Below are positions 9,335 through 20,714 of a stretch of 51,774 nt of DNA, piece after piece (position 1 is the stretch's first letter; every line of letters starts with the position of its first letter). The DNA comes from Candidatus Dechloromonas phosphorivorans. GTDB taxonomy: Bacteria; Pseudomonadota; Gammaproteobacteria; Burkholderiales; Rhodocyclaceae. Location: the NCBI GenBank assembly GCA_016714975.1, contig JADKBR010000018.1:1-51774 (forward strand), read 5' to 3'. The position numbers and the translations under genes are program-made. The notes under the pieces are model-generated. The model saw only the letters and a program-made list of their open reading frames with translations. It made no database searches and was not told the DNA's origin.

Positions 9335-10526
9335 ACAGGGCCGTTCCACCCGCGCCATTGCCCTTCTGCTGGCCAGCATGGCGGCGCTCGGTCCGTTCTC
9401 GATCGATACCTACCTGCCCTCGTTTCACGACATCGCTCAGAGCCTGAGGGCGACACCGATCGAGGTCCAGCAGACGCTTTCGGTCTACCTGCTGGCCTTT
9501 GCCGTGATGACGCTGTGGCATGGCGCGCTCTCCGACCGCTTCGGCCGCCGCCGGGTGATTCTCGTTGCCCTTGCTCTGTTCGGCGCGGCCTCGGCCGGCT
9601 GTGCCTTCGCCACCTCGATCGAGCAGCTCTGGTTGTGGCGGGGGCTACAGGGAATGACGGCTGGCGCCGGCATGGTCATCACCCGCGCCATCGTCCGCGA
9701 TCTTTTCGATGGCCCGCCGGCGCAACGCCTGATTGCACAGATCACGATGATGTTCGCGCTGGCCCCGGCGATCGCCCCGGTGATCGGCGGTTGGTTGCAG
9801 ACATGGTTCGGCTGGCGTTCGGTTTTTGCCTTTCTGGTGCTGTCAACCGCAACACTCTGGATCGCCTGCTGGAAACTGCTGCCGGAGACATTGCCACCGG
9901 AGAAGCGTCAATCGCTCCACCCGGCCTACCTCGGCCGGGCCTACTGGAACGTGCTGAGCTCGCCGCCGTTCCTGCTTGCCAGCAGCGCACTATCGCTCAA
10001 TTTTGCCGGCTTCTTCGTCTATGTGCTGTCGGCGCCAGTCTTCCTGATGACCCATCTCGGCGTTTCCGAGACGAGCTTTCTCTGGCTTTTCGGTCCGGCC
10101 ATGGGGGGTTTGATGCTTGGCTCATGGCTTGCCGGTCATCTGGCCGGAAGGCGGCTGCCGGGAATGACAGTCAAACTGGGCTACGGGGTCATGGCCGCCG
10201 CAGCGCTGATCAATGTAGGCATCAACCTGGTCTTGCCGGCCAGCCTGCCTTGGAGCGTGGCACCACTTTTTCTCTACACGCTCGGTATGTCGCTGGCCAT
10301 GCCCAACCTGACCCTGTTTGCCCTCGACCCTTTCCCCGAAAACCGGGGGATGGCCGCTTCGTGCCAGACATTCATGCAGTCCGGCTTCAACAGTCTGGTC
10401 GCGGCGGTGGTTGCCCCGGCGGCCTGGGGATCGACCTTGAGTCTGGCGCTCGCGATGACCGTGTTTCTCGTTCTTGGATCTCTGTCCGCCCTGCTTTACC
10501 GCCGTTTAACTCTGCTGCCAGGGTAG
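9327..10526 (+). CDS. Bcr/CflA family drug-resistance MFS transporter
   Basis: A 399-residue inner-membrane protein with about twelve hydrophobic segments. The N-terminal region SMAALGPFSIDTYLPSF is the Bcr/CflA hallmark, and the MFS motif A loop reads GALSDRFGRRRVI. The family exports bicyclomycin, sulfonamides, chloramphenicol or cysteine; the substrate here is unknown. The start chosen is the GTG at 9327, which overlaps the end of comM by 8 bases; the next in-frame ATG (9379) would cut into the first helix. The 3' end overlaps the convergent rhodanese gene by 21 bases. Confidence 0.88.
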   Translation: MAEQGRSTRAIALLLASMAALGPFSIDTYLPSFHDIAQSLRATPIEVQQTLSVYLLAFAVMTLWHGALSDRFGRRRVILVALALFGAASAGCAFATSIEQLWLWRGLQGMTAGAGMVITRAIVRDLFDGPPAQRLIAQITMMFALAPAIAPVIGGWLQTWFGWRSVFAFLVLSTATLWIACWKLLPETLPPEKRQSLHPAYLGRAYWNVLSSPPFLLASSALSLNFAGFFVYVLSAPVFLMTHLGVSETSFLWLFGPAMGGLMLGSWLAGHLAGRRLPGMTVKLGYGVMAAAALINVGINLVLPASLPWSVAPLFLYTLGMSLAMPNLTLFALDPFPENRGMAASCQTFMQSGFNSLVAAVVAPAAWGSTLSLALAMTVFLVLGSLSALLYRRLTLLPG

Positions 10527-10910
10527 GCCGTGAAAGCGCCAGCCGCCCATCGCCCCCCGATGAAATTGGTCATCCAGCGGGCCTTCGAAGCCTTCGGTCA
10601 CGTTGAACACGCTGGCGAATCCTGTTGCCTCGAGCGCCTCCCCGGCATTGACCGAGCGCTGGCCGCTGCGACAGATGAGAAGCACCGGCCGTGTCAGGTC
10701 GCCGCCAACCAGCTGCTTCACCTTGTTGGAAAACGCCGGATCAATCTCCCAGTCCGGCACCTCCTGCCAGGCGACATGCTCGGCGCCAACCGGATGGCCG
10801 ACGTACAAGAATTCGATCTCCGTCCGGCAGTCGACCAAGACAGCTTCCGGTCTGGCCTGCAAATAGGCATGGGCCGCAAGGGGATCGAAATGTTGCATTG
10901 GCAGTTCCAT
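10506..10910 (-). CDS. single-domain rhodanese-like sulfurtransferase
   Basis: A 134-residue protein consisting of one rhodanese domain. The active-site loop is LLICRSGQRS with the catalytic cysteine near residue 80, and the domain also shows VLVDCRTEIEF and GHPVGAEHVAW. Single-domain rhodaneses carry persulfide sulfur for cyanide detoxification, thiolation or redox defence; which applies here is not visible. An alternative start at the fourth codon pair (MQHFDP) is possible and may be better placed. The 3' end overlaps the MFS transporter gene by 21 bases, tail to tail. Confidence 0.85.
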   Translation of the reverse strand: MELPMQHFDPLAAHAYLQARPEAVLVDCRTEIEFLYVGHPVGAEHVAWQEVPDWEIDPAFSNKVKQLVGGDLTRPVLLICRSGQRSVNAGEALEATGFASVFNVTEGFEGPLDDQFHRGAMGGWRFHGLPWQQS

Positions 10911-10966
10911 ATGTTCAGCGCTATCAACATTATGGAAGCAAGCACGGAAAGGCGTAAACTGAAAAC

Positions 10967-11461
10967 ATGAAAACGAAGAATTGGATCACCACCGCAATGG
11001 CGGCCATCGCTGCAGCCATCCTGCCTGCCTGTGATTCGGTTGTGCTACAGGACATCAAGCCGGGCGTAACGACCGCCGTTGAGCTGCGCGCCAAAATGGG
11101 CAACCCCGGCTTCGAATTCCGGAATGAAGACGGCAGCGTGACTTGGGAATATTCTCGACAGCCGGCGGGTGTTCATTGCTACATGATTACCCTAGGCCCT
11201 GATCAGATTGTCCGCAGCCTCGACCAGGTACTCACTGAAGCGAGTTACGCCAAGGCGCGCGAGGGTATGACGCGCGACCAGATTCGCCGCCTGCTCGGCC
11301 GGCCCGCCAGTTCGGTCGTTTTCGACAACCTGCGCGAGGAAGTCTGGGAATGGCACATTGAGGGCACGCCGCATAACGAGGAAACCTACCTCAACATCTT
11401 CTTCGATACCAGTAGCGGATTGCTGAAGAAGGCTGGCAAGCGCGTGGCGATGAAAGGCTAG
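10967..11461 (+). CDS. BamE/SmpA-like outer-membrane lipoprotein
   Basis: A 164-residue lipoprotein with a signal peptide ending in LPAC (cysteine near residue 22). The mature protein appears to hold two related SmpA/OmlA-type units: DIKPGVTTAVELRAKMGNPGFEFRNEDGSVTWEYS, and then AREGMTRDQIRRLLGRPASSVVF with VWEWHIEG. BamE is the small lipoprotein of the beta-barrel assembly machine. The double unit and location away from other Bam genes suggest a paralogue rather than BamE itself. It is a single gene, followed by the riboswitch leader of metH. Confidence 0.72.
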   Translation: MKTKNWITTAMAAIAAAILPACDSVVLQDIKPGVTTAVELRAKMGNPGFEFRNEDGSVTWEYSRQPAGVHCYMITLGPDQIVRSLDQVLTEASYAKAREGMTRDQIRRLLGRPASSVVFDNLREEVWEWHIEGTPHNEETYLNIFFDTSSGLLKKAGKRVAMKG

Positions 11462-11511
11462 CCAAATCAGGGTACTTGGCAGTCTGCTCTGCGGACAGTA
11501 AACTGCGGCTT

Positions 11512-11590
11512 CAGCCGAGGAGCGTTGCGACCCTTTTCATGACTTCCATGAATTTCGGGGCCAGGCTCGGCGATGATCAACGGCGCTCAC
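11512..11590 (+). promoter_or_regulatory. S-adenosylhomocysteine (SAH) riboswitch upstream of metH
   Basis: The sequence has the SAH-aptamer signature in order: CCGAGGAGCGTTGCGACC at 11514-11531, CCAGGCTCGG at 11561-11570, and AACGGCGCTCAC at about 11579-11590. CCGAG (11514-11518) pairs with CTCGG (11566-11570), and GAGCG (11519-11523) pairs with CGCTC (11583-11587), giving the interlocked pseudoknot of this class. SAH riboswitches turn on ahcY, metH and metF when SAH builds up. Downstream hairpins AAACC/GGTTT (from 11591) and GCGGC/GCCGC (near 11646-11660), just before the start codon, could form the expression platform by hiding the ribosome site. Confidence 0.92.
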
Positions 11591-11669
11591 AAACCTGGCC
11601 GGTTTGTGGCGTCGTTCTTTCTTGCGGCAACCCGGGCGTGATATTGCGGCTTCTTGCCGCCTTGCCGAG

Positions 11670-15341
<3,672 letters not shown>

Positions 15342-15355
15342 TGGCGCACTGCTAA

Positions 15356-15414
15356 CTGTTGGCTTGAAGACTTGCCGCCAGGTGATGGCAGTCCGAAACT
15401 GCGCAAGCCAGCAG
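15356..15414. terminator. inverted repeat in the metH / ABC1-kinase convergent gap
   Basis: CTGTTGGCTTG (15356-15366) pairs with CAAGCCAGCAG (15404-15414) with one G-U pair, enclosing smaller stems such as CAGT/ACTG. It fills the 74-base gap between two converging genes and may act as a bidirectional transcript end. There is no clear U-tract. Confidence 0.4.
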
Positions 15415-15415
15415 C

Positions 15416-17125
15416 TTACCGCCCCCCGCTGCGCCAGATGGAAATGAGCAACCATAGGCCGCCCAGTCCAGCGCCAGCGAGCATGTAGAGGCCCAGTCCG
15501 GCGATGCCGCCACTGCCAGCACGCTCAGCCAAGGCGGCAATAAGCGAGGCGCCGAGGATGCAGGCTGAGGTGATCAGAGCGATGGCGAGGCGGTTGGCGG
15601 CCCGGCTGAATTCATTGCCCAGGTGCCCGATCTCCGCCATATCGACGCCGACTCGCAGTTGGCCGCGCCGGGCGGCCTGGGTCAGGCCACGGAGTTCGCG
15701 TGGCAGATCGGCGAGCAGGTCAATGCCTTCGCGCAATACGTCCCAGCCCCGCTGCATCAGTGCCTGCGGGCCATATTGCCCGAGCATCAGGCGACGCAGC
15801 GCCGGCTCGGCCTCCTCGACAATCTGATAATCCGGATTCAGCAAGCGTCCCAGCCCCTCCAGCGTGCTGATCGCCTTGATCATCAGCGCCATGTCCGGCG
15901 GCAGGGCAAGCTGGTGCTTGCGCAGGATGCGCGTGACATCGCCGAGCAGAGCGAGCAGATTGAGCTCCTTGAGGGGCACGCCGTGGTAGCGGTCGATGAA
16001 GGATTCGACCTCGTTGAGCAGCTCCCCGTGATGAACCTGCTTGTCGCCGGCCCATTCGAGCAGGATCAGCGTGGTGCTGCGCGCGTCGCGCTCTATCAGT
16101 CCCAGCAGTAGCTTCAGTACCTGGCGGCGACGGGTTTCCGAGACTCGCCCGACCATTCCCCAGTCGATGAGAACGATCTCGTTTTCCGGCAGCACGAACA
16201 GGTTGCCGGCGTGCGGGTCGGCGTGAAAGAAGCCATGTTCCAGCGTCATCGCGAGGCAGGCGTGGGTGATGCGGCTGGCGACCAGCCTCGGGTCGAGTCT
16301 CTCCGCGATGAGGGCACACAGGTCGCGGGCCGGGATGCCGGCGACGAATTCCTGAACATTCAGGCGCTCGCTGGTCCACTCCCAATACACCTTGGGGACC
16401 CGCACATGCGGATGACCGGCAAAATTCTCGGCAACGCGCTGGGCGTTGCGGCATTCGACGGCAAGATCGAGTTCCTGGCGCAGCGATTCGGAGAACTGCC
16501 GGGCCAACTCCACCGGCTTGAAGTGCGCCAGCCAGCCGATTTCCTGCTCGGCAATCGATGCCAGGCGGGCGAGCAGGCGCAGATCGGCTTCGATTCTGGG
16601 GCGGATGTCCGGGCGGCGAATCTTGAGCACGACCTCGCTGCCGTCGGCGAGCCGTGCGCGATGCACCTGCCCGATCGAGGCGGCGGCCAGCGCGGTCGTG
16701 TCGATGAAGGCGAACACTTCCTCCGGCGCGGCGCCGAGATCCGCTTCGAGTTGCGGGCGCAGTTGCGCGAAGTCGAGGGCCCGGACCTGATCCTGCAGCA
16801 TTTCGAATTGGGCGATCCACTCGGGCGTGAACAGATCGGCGCGGGTGGCGAGAATCTGTCCAAGCTTGACGAAGGTCGGCCCGAGCGCCTGCAGCGCGTG
16901 GCGCGCCCGCTCGGGCGTGGACATCGTGGCGATGTCGGCCGTCTCCTGCCAGTTCAGGGTCTTGCCCGCGCCGGCCAGGATGCTGGCCATTCCGATGCGC
17001 TGGACGATGTCGGCAAAGCCATAGCGGACCAGCACCTGGGCAATGGCGTGCAGGCGACCGAGATCGCGCAGGAGCGCAAGGCTGTTCAGGAGCAGAGACG
17101 AGTTGTCTTCCTGGGAGCCACTCAT
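15416..17125 (-). CDS. ABC1/UbiB-family atypical kinase
   Basis: A 569-residue protein of the ABC1 (AarF/UbiB/ADCK) family. It shows the family KxGQ-type motif (FVKLGQILATR), the Ala-rich nucleotide loop (ALAAASIGQVHRARL), the catalytic HADPHAGNLFV and the metal-binding IDWGMVG. Two hydrophobic helices lie at the C-terminus. UbiB supports ubiquinone synthesis; other members influence lipid or quinone handling by ATPase activity. Because it follows the hydroxylase gene by 42 bases and not ubiE/ubiJ, it is probably not the housekeeping UbiB. Its role in this operon is unknown; a link to membrane lipid or hydrocarbon handling is a guess. Confidence 0.85.
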   Translation of the reverse strand: MSGSQEDNSSLLLNSLALLRDLGRLHAIAQVLVRYGFADIVQRIGMASILAGAGKTLNWQETADIATMSTPERARHALQALGPTFVKLGQILATRADLFTPEWIAQFEMLQDQVRALDFAQLRPQLEADLGAAPEEVFAFIDTTALAAASIGQVHRARLADGSEVVLKIRRPDIRPRIEADLRLLARLASIAEQEIGWLAHFKPVELARQFSESLRQELDLAVECRNAQRVAENFAGHPHVRVPKVYWEWTSERLNVQEFVAGIPARDLCALIAERLDPRLVASRITHACLAMTLEHGFFHADPHAGNLFVLPENEIVLIDWGMVGRVSETRRRQVLKLLLGLIERDARSTTLILLEWAGDKQVHHGELLNEVESFIDRYHGVPLKELNLLALLGDVTRILRKHQLALPPDMALMIKAISTLEGLGRLLNPDYQIVEEAEPALRRLMLGQYGPQALMQRGWDVLREGIDLLADLPRELRGLTQAARRGQLRVGVDMAEIGHLGNEFSRAANRLAIALITSACILGASLIAALAERAGSGGIAGLGLYMLAGAGLGGLWLLISIWRSGGR

Positions 17126-17167
17126 GGTGCTGGGAGGAATCCGGCGCCCCGGGCCGGTGCTATGACC

Positions 17168-18376
17168 CTAGAAGGCATTCGATGCAATGTTGGCAACAGG
17201 CGCGCCGGCGCTGTCGGCCGCTTGCCGCAACAGGGGAATGCCGCTTCTGGCGTTGGCGCGCGCAGCCATCTGGCGCTCTTCGGCGGTGGCGTAGTCACGA
17301 TCCCAGCCCAGCACCCTGGGCGTCATCAAGCGGTGCCACAGCGGCGGAATCAGGGCGACGATGAGGGTGGTCAGATAGCCGTTGATCATCATCGGCGCGT
17401 CGGGGAACGGCTTGAGATCCTGGTAGGGGACCTCGCCCTGGGCGTGGTGATGCGAGTGACGTGTCAGGTTGAACATCGTCCAGGAACTGATCCGCTTGTT
17501 GGTGTTCCAGGAATGCCGGGGTTGCACCGGCGTCTTCGGGTTGCGCACCATGCCGTAGTGTTCCATGTAGTTGACGATCTCCAGCAGGGCCTTGCCGCAC
17601 AGCGCGCACAGCGTGAAGTATGCCGCTGCCTGCCAGCCGCCGATTGCCCCGGCGGCGGCGACCAGAAGGGCGCTCATCAGGTGCCCGCGAATGACCCTGT
17701 TATGCCACGACACGGGCCACTGGTCCTTGCGCTTCAGGCGTTTCGTCTCGATGTTCCACGCGCTGATGTTGCCCTTGATGGTCGAGGCGACGATGTGGTG
17801 ATAAACGTTGCGGCCGCGCGGGGCGGTCGCCGGGTCTTCTTCCGTCGACACGTAGCGGTGATGACCATAAACGTGCTCGATCGAGAATGTCGTGTCGAAG
17901 CTGAAAGCGAGCAACCAGCGGCCGATGAACATCGAGACCGGGTCCCAGGTGCGGTGGGTCAGTTCATGGGCGGGAACGGTGCCGATCATGCCGATCATCA
18001 GCCCGGTGAGAAACAGCGTCGCCAGATGGTTGCCAAACGAGGTCGCATCGCGTGCGGCGACCACGTCGTAGCCGCTCAGCCGCGTGGCCCACTCGCCGAA
18101 CCCGAGCGGATCGCCCGGACTGACGCTCCATACGGCGGAAAAGACGATCAGGGCGAGCAAGGGCAAGGCCATCCACAACTGCGCCGTCAGGATGCCCGGA
18201 TGCTTGAACCCGGGCGTGCTGGTGTCGTTCCCGCAGACGGCATCGCCAACGATGTAGATGAGCAGGACCAGGAGCAGTCCTCCGCTCATGTAATGGCCGC
18301 CGGCGAGTATCGCCGTGGCGGAAATCAGCCCGACGCCATGAAACAGGAAGTATTTGAGGTAGTGCAGCAGGTTCAT
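17168..18376 (-). CDS. alkB: AlkB/XylM-family membrane di-iron hydroxylase (alkane or alkyl-aromatic monooxygenase)
   Basis: A 402-residue integral membrane protein with about six transmembrane segments and the histidine clusters that bind the di-iron centre: HELTHR (about residue 137), EHVYGHHRY (about residue 167) and RHSHHHAQG, plus the NYMEHYG motif. These define the AlkB/XylM family, which hydroxylates terminal methyl groups. The last 60 residues (IPPLWHRLM, LGWDRDYAT-ERQ-A-ANARSG) resemble XylM more than classical AlkB, and the partner reductase is XylA-like, so the substrate may be an alkyl-aromatic or terpenoid as well as an alkane. Start: the ATG at 18376 has GGAG six bases upstream; 18388 is an alternative. 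The middle gene of a three-gene operon. Confidence 0.87.
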   Translation of the reverse strand: MNLLHYLKYFLFHGVGLISATAILAGGHYMSGGLLLVLLIYIVGDAVCGNDTSTPGFKHPGILTAQLWMALPLLALIVFSAVWSVSPGDPLGFGEWATRLSGYDVVAARDATSFGNHLATLFLTGLMIGMIGTVPAHELTHRTWDPVSMFIGRWLLAFSFDTTFSIEHVYGHHRYVSTEEDPATAPRGRNVYHHIVASTIKGNISAWNIETKRLKRKDQWPVSWHNRVIRGHLMSALLVAAAGAIGGWQAAAYFTLCALCGKALLEIVNYMEHYGMVRNPKTPVQPRHSWNTNKRISSWTMFNLTRHSHHHAQGEVPYQDLKPFPDAPMMINGYLTTLIVALIPPLWHRLMTPRVLGWDRDYATAEERQMAARANARSGIPLLRQAADSAGAPVANIASNAF

Positions 18377-18421
18377 CGGAGTCTCCATTGTCGTTGTGTT
18401 CTCGATGCGTTCGCGCCCATT

Positions 18422-19471
18422 TCAGGCGGCCGCTGCGAGGCTATCGTGCAGGGTCGTGAAGCGATCGGCGTGAATGTTTTCGCGGGCGACACCATGCCGC
18501 CGCAGCAGCGCGACCGCGCTGTCGATCATCGCCGGTGGGCCGCACAGATAGGCATGAGTGTCTGGCTCGATCAGGGCGGGTATTTTCTCGGTCACCAGAC
18601 CGCGCTCGCCGGTCCAGGGTGCGTCGGCAGCGGCGGCCGACAGGACCGGAATGAAGCGGAACATTCCTTGCCAGTGGCGGGCGAGGTCGCTGATTTCTTC
18701 CAGCGCGTAGAGATCACTCTCCGTCCGGGCGCCAAAGAGGAGCGTCGCCGGGCGCGTCTCGCCGGCGGCGACCGCTTCGTGAAGGATGGCCAGAAGCGGC
18801 GCTAGTCCGCTGCCGCCGGCGACCAGCAGCAGCGGTGCAGCCGCCGGGCGCAGCCAGAAGTCGCCCAGCGGTCCCTCGACTTGTACCGGCTGGCCGACGA
18901 CGCCCTGCTCGTTGATCAGCGTCGAGAAAATGCCGCCCGACACCTTGCGCACAAGGAAGCTGACCTGCGAGTCCGGCTGCACCGGTGTGGCGAAGGAGTA
19001 AGTGCGGTTGATGCCGGGCAGCGCCGCGATGCTGATGCTGGCGAACTGGCCGGCCCTGTAGGGCAGGGCTTCATCGAGTTGCACGCGCAGGCGCGTGATG
19101 TCGCCGGTGAGCCTGTCCTGCCCGACCACACGGCCGGTCACGGAACGCTGCGGCGGCTGCCGGGACAGGTCGACTTCGATGCGCACATCCGTCTGCGGCA
19201 CGCTCTGGCATGCCAGGATGTAGCCCTGATCGAGTTCGTCGTCGGACAGGAGGTAGCCGCTATCGGTCAACTCCTTGACTTTGCCCTCGATCAGCCGGCA
19301 CTTGCAGGTCGCGCAACCGCCGACCCTGCAACTGTGGGGGAAATCGATACCCTGGCGCAGGGCCGCCTGCAGCAGCGTTTCCTTCGCGTCGACCGTGATC
19401 GGCTGCGAGTTGATGTGCGCAGTGATGATGCCTGGCGCGGGCGGCGCCTTTTTGGCGAGGAACGAAAACAT
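18422..19471 (-). CDS. ferredoxin-NAD(P)H reductase, XylA-like electron donor to the hydroxylase
   Basis: A 349-residue soluble flavoprotein. Residues 14-100 are a plant-type [2Fe-2S] ferredoxin domain with CRVGGCATC and a fourth cysteine in ILACQS. It is followed by an FAD-binding barrel with RTYSFATP and an NAD-binding domain with GGSGLAPLLAIL and CGPPAMIDSAVALL. This order is that of XylA and related single-chain reductases. The ATG at 19471 starts the ferredoxin domain; the longer open frame upstream overlaps the regulatory region and the araC gene and is not coding. It lies 33 bases before the hydroxylase gene, so it most likely supplies its electrons, replacing rubredoxin and rubredoxin reductase. 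Confidence 0.9.
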   Translation of the reverse strand: MFSFLAKKAPPAPGIITAHINSQPITVDAKETLLQAALRQGIDFPHSCRVGGCATCKCRLIEGKVKELTDSGYLLSDDELDQGYILACQSVPQTDVRIEVDLSRQPPQRSVTGRVVGQDRLTGDITRLRVQLDEALPYRAGQFASISIAALPGINRTYSFATPVQPDSQVSFLVRKVSGGIFSTLINEQGVVGQPVQVEGPLGDFWLRPAAAPLLLVAGGSGLAPLLAILHEAVAAGETRPATLLFGARTESDLYALEEISDLARHWQGMFRFIPVLSAAAADAPWTGERGLVTEKIPALIEPDTHAYLCGPPAMIDSAVALLRRHGVARENIHADRFTTLHDSLAAAA

Positions 19472-19551
19472 GTGTGCTCCGTGGAATCGAACGGTCAGAC
19501 CGGAAGTTTGATAATGGTATGCGGCATGCGGCAGGGCAAGGAGGTTGGCGA

Positions 19552-19580
19552 TTGACATACACAGGTCATTTGTTGACAAT
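19552..19580 (+). promoter_or_regulatory. possible sigma-70 promoter of the AraC gene
   Basis: TTGACA at 19552-19557, a 17-base spacer, then GACAAT at 19575-19580. The predicted -10 overlaps the first 13-bp repeat, which would let a bound regulator block or steer polymerase. Confidence 0.45.
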
Positions 19581-19611
19581 CTTCCGGACGCCCTTGTCAC
19601 AATCTTCCGGA
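19576..19611. repeat. pair of 13-bp direct repeats, probable AraC operator
   Basis: ACAATCTTCCGGA occurs exactly at 19576-19588 and again at 19599-19611. The repeat period is 23 bases, about two helical turns, as expected for two AraC-type protomers on one DNA face. The second copy ends five bases before the regulator's ATG. The pair lies between the divergent regulator gene and the hydroxylase operon. Confidence 0.7.
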
Positions 19612-19615
19612 AAAT

Positions 19616-20653
19616 ATGCAAATCGAGGAATTCACGCTGCCGGCGTACTACCTCCGGCAGATCGCCAACCAGATCGAAAGCACGGGCGCCGATGTGGCGC
19701 ACTGGCTCGAGCAGAGCCGTTTGAGCGAAGCGCAACTCGAAAATGCGGCGCTGAATGTTCCCTTCCCCGTGTTTCGCCAACTGATTCTGGATGCGCTGGC
19801 CATCACGCAGGAACCCGCGCTTGGTCTGTTGCTCGGCGAACGCCTGCTGGTAAACACCCATGGCATCCTCGGCTACGCGGCTTTGAACAGCGGCACGCTG
19901 CGCCAGGCGGTGGAACTGTTCGAACGCTTCATGCCCCTGCGTACCTCGCTGGTTTCCTTGAATCACGAGATTCATGGCAATGAAGTCCGCGTCGTCTTCA
20001 GCGAACCGCGTCCGCTCGGCGACATCCGCAGCACCGTTCTGGAAGCGGTGGTGCTGACCGTCAAGAACGTGCTCGACTACATATCCCTCGGAAACTGCCA
20101 GATCAACCAGGTCGCCTTCCCGTTTGACCCGCCGGAACATGCCGCGCTTGCCCGCGACCTGTTCAAGTGCGAGGTGCGTTTTGGCCAGCCGTGGACAGGC
20201 TTCTCGCTACCGTTGAGCGTGATTGACCAGCCGCTGAAAATGGCCGATGCGGCAACGTTCCAGGAAGCCGCCCTGATCTGTCAGCGCGAACTGGAGAAGC
20301 TGACCAGCAGGGAGTCGCTGAGCACCCGGGTCAGGCGCATCATGCTGGAGAAGCAGAACGGATTCCCCTCGCTCAATGTCACCGCGCGCCTGTGCCATAT
20401 GACGCCGCGCACCCTGCACCGGCGCCTCATCGACGAAGGAACGGCGTTCAAGGAGATCCTTGAAGATGTCCGCCACATGCTTGCGGTCGAGCACCTGAAA
20501 TCCAGCCACCTGACCATACAGGAAATCGCCTACACGCTGGGTTACACCGATCTCGCCAACTTCCGCCGGGCGTTCAAGCGCTGGGAGGGAATCCCACCAT
20601 CGAAGTTCCGTTCGCGCAAGCCGCCTATTGAATCAGCCGTCGGGCTTTTGTAA
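19616..20653 (+). CDS. AraC-family transcriptional regulator of the hydroxylase locus
   Basis: A 345-residue protein. The N-terminal 200 residues match the arabinose-binding-like domain found in OruR/AlkR-type regulators (LPAYYLRQIANQI at the start, LGLLLGERLLVNTHGILGYAAL in the middle). The C-terminal 100 residues hold two helix-turn-helix motifs, including LNVTARLCHMTPRTLHRRL and IQEIAYTLGYTDLANFRRAFKRWEG. It is divergently placed from the reductase-hydroxylase-kinase operon, the usual arrangement for its activator. The inducer is presumably the substrate of the hydroxylase. No Shine-Dalgarno site is visible before the ATG because the second 13-bp repeat occupies that place. Confidence 0.9.
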   Translation: MQIEEFTLPAYYLRQIANQIESTGADVAHWLEQSRLSEAQLENAALNVPFPVFRQLILDALAITQEPALGLLLGERLLVNTHGILGYAALNSGTLRQAVELFERFMPLRTSLVSLNHEIHGNEVRVVFSEPRPLGDIRSTVLEAVVLTVKNVLDYISLGNCQINQVAFPFDPPEHAALARDLFKCEVRFGQPWTGFSLPLSVIDQPLKMADAATFQEAALICQRELEKLTSRESLSTRVRRIMLEKQNGFPSLNVTARLCHMTPRTLHRRLIDEGTAFKEILEDVRHMLAVEHLKSSHLTIQEIAYTLGYTDLANFRRAFKRWEGIPPSKFRSRKPPIESAVGLL

Positions 20654-20714
20654 TGGATAGCGAGCCAAGGGCCGAAAAGGCCTCGCCACAGCAGAAAACA
20701 ACGATAATTCCTGA

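Noticed and set aside
16211..18805. An 864-codon open frame on the plus strand across the kinase, hydroxylase and reductase genes
   Set aside because: It spans three clear genes on the other strand and lacks any recognisable domain; composition is that of an antisense shadow.
20654..20714. GGCC-GAAAA-GGCC hairpin after the AraC gene as a terminator
   Set aside because: The stem is short and no U-tract follows; support is too weak to list.
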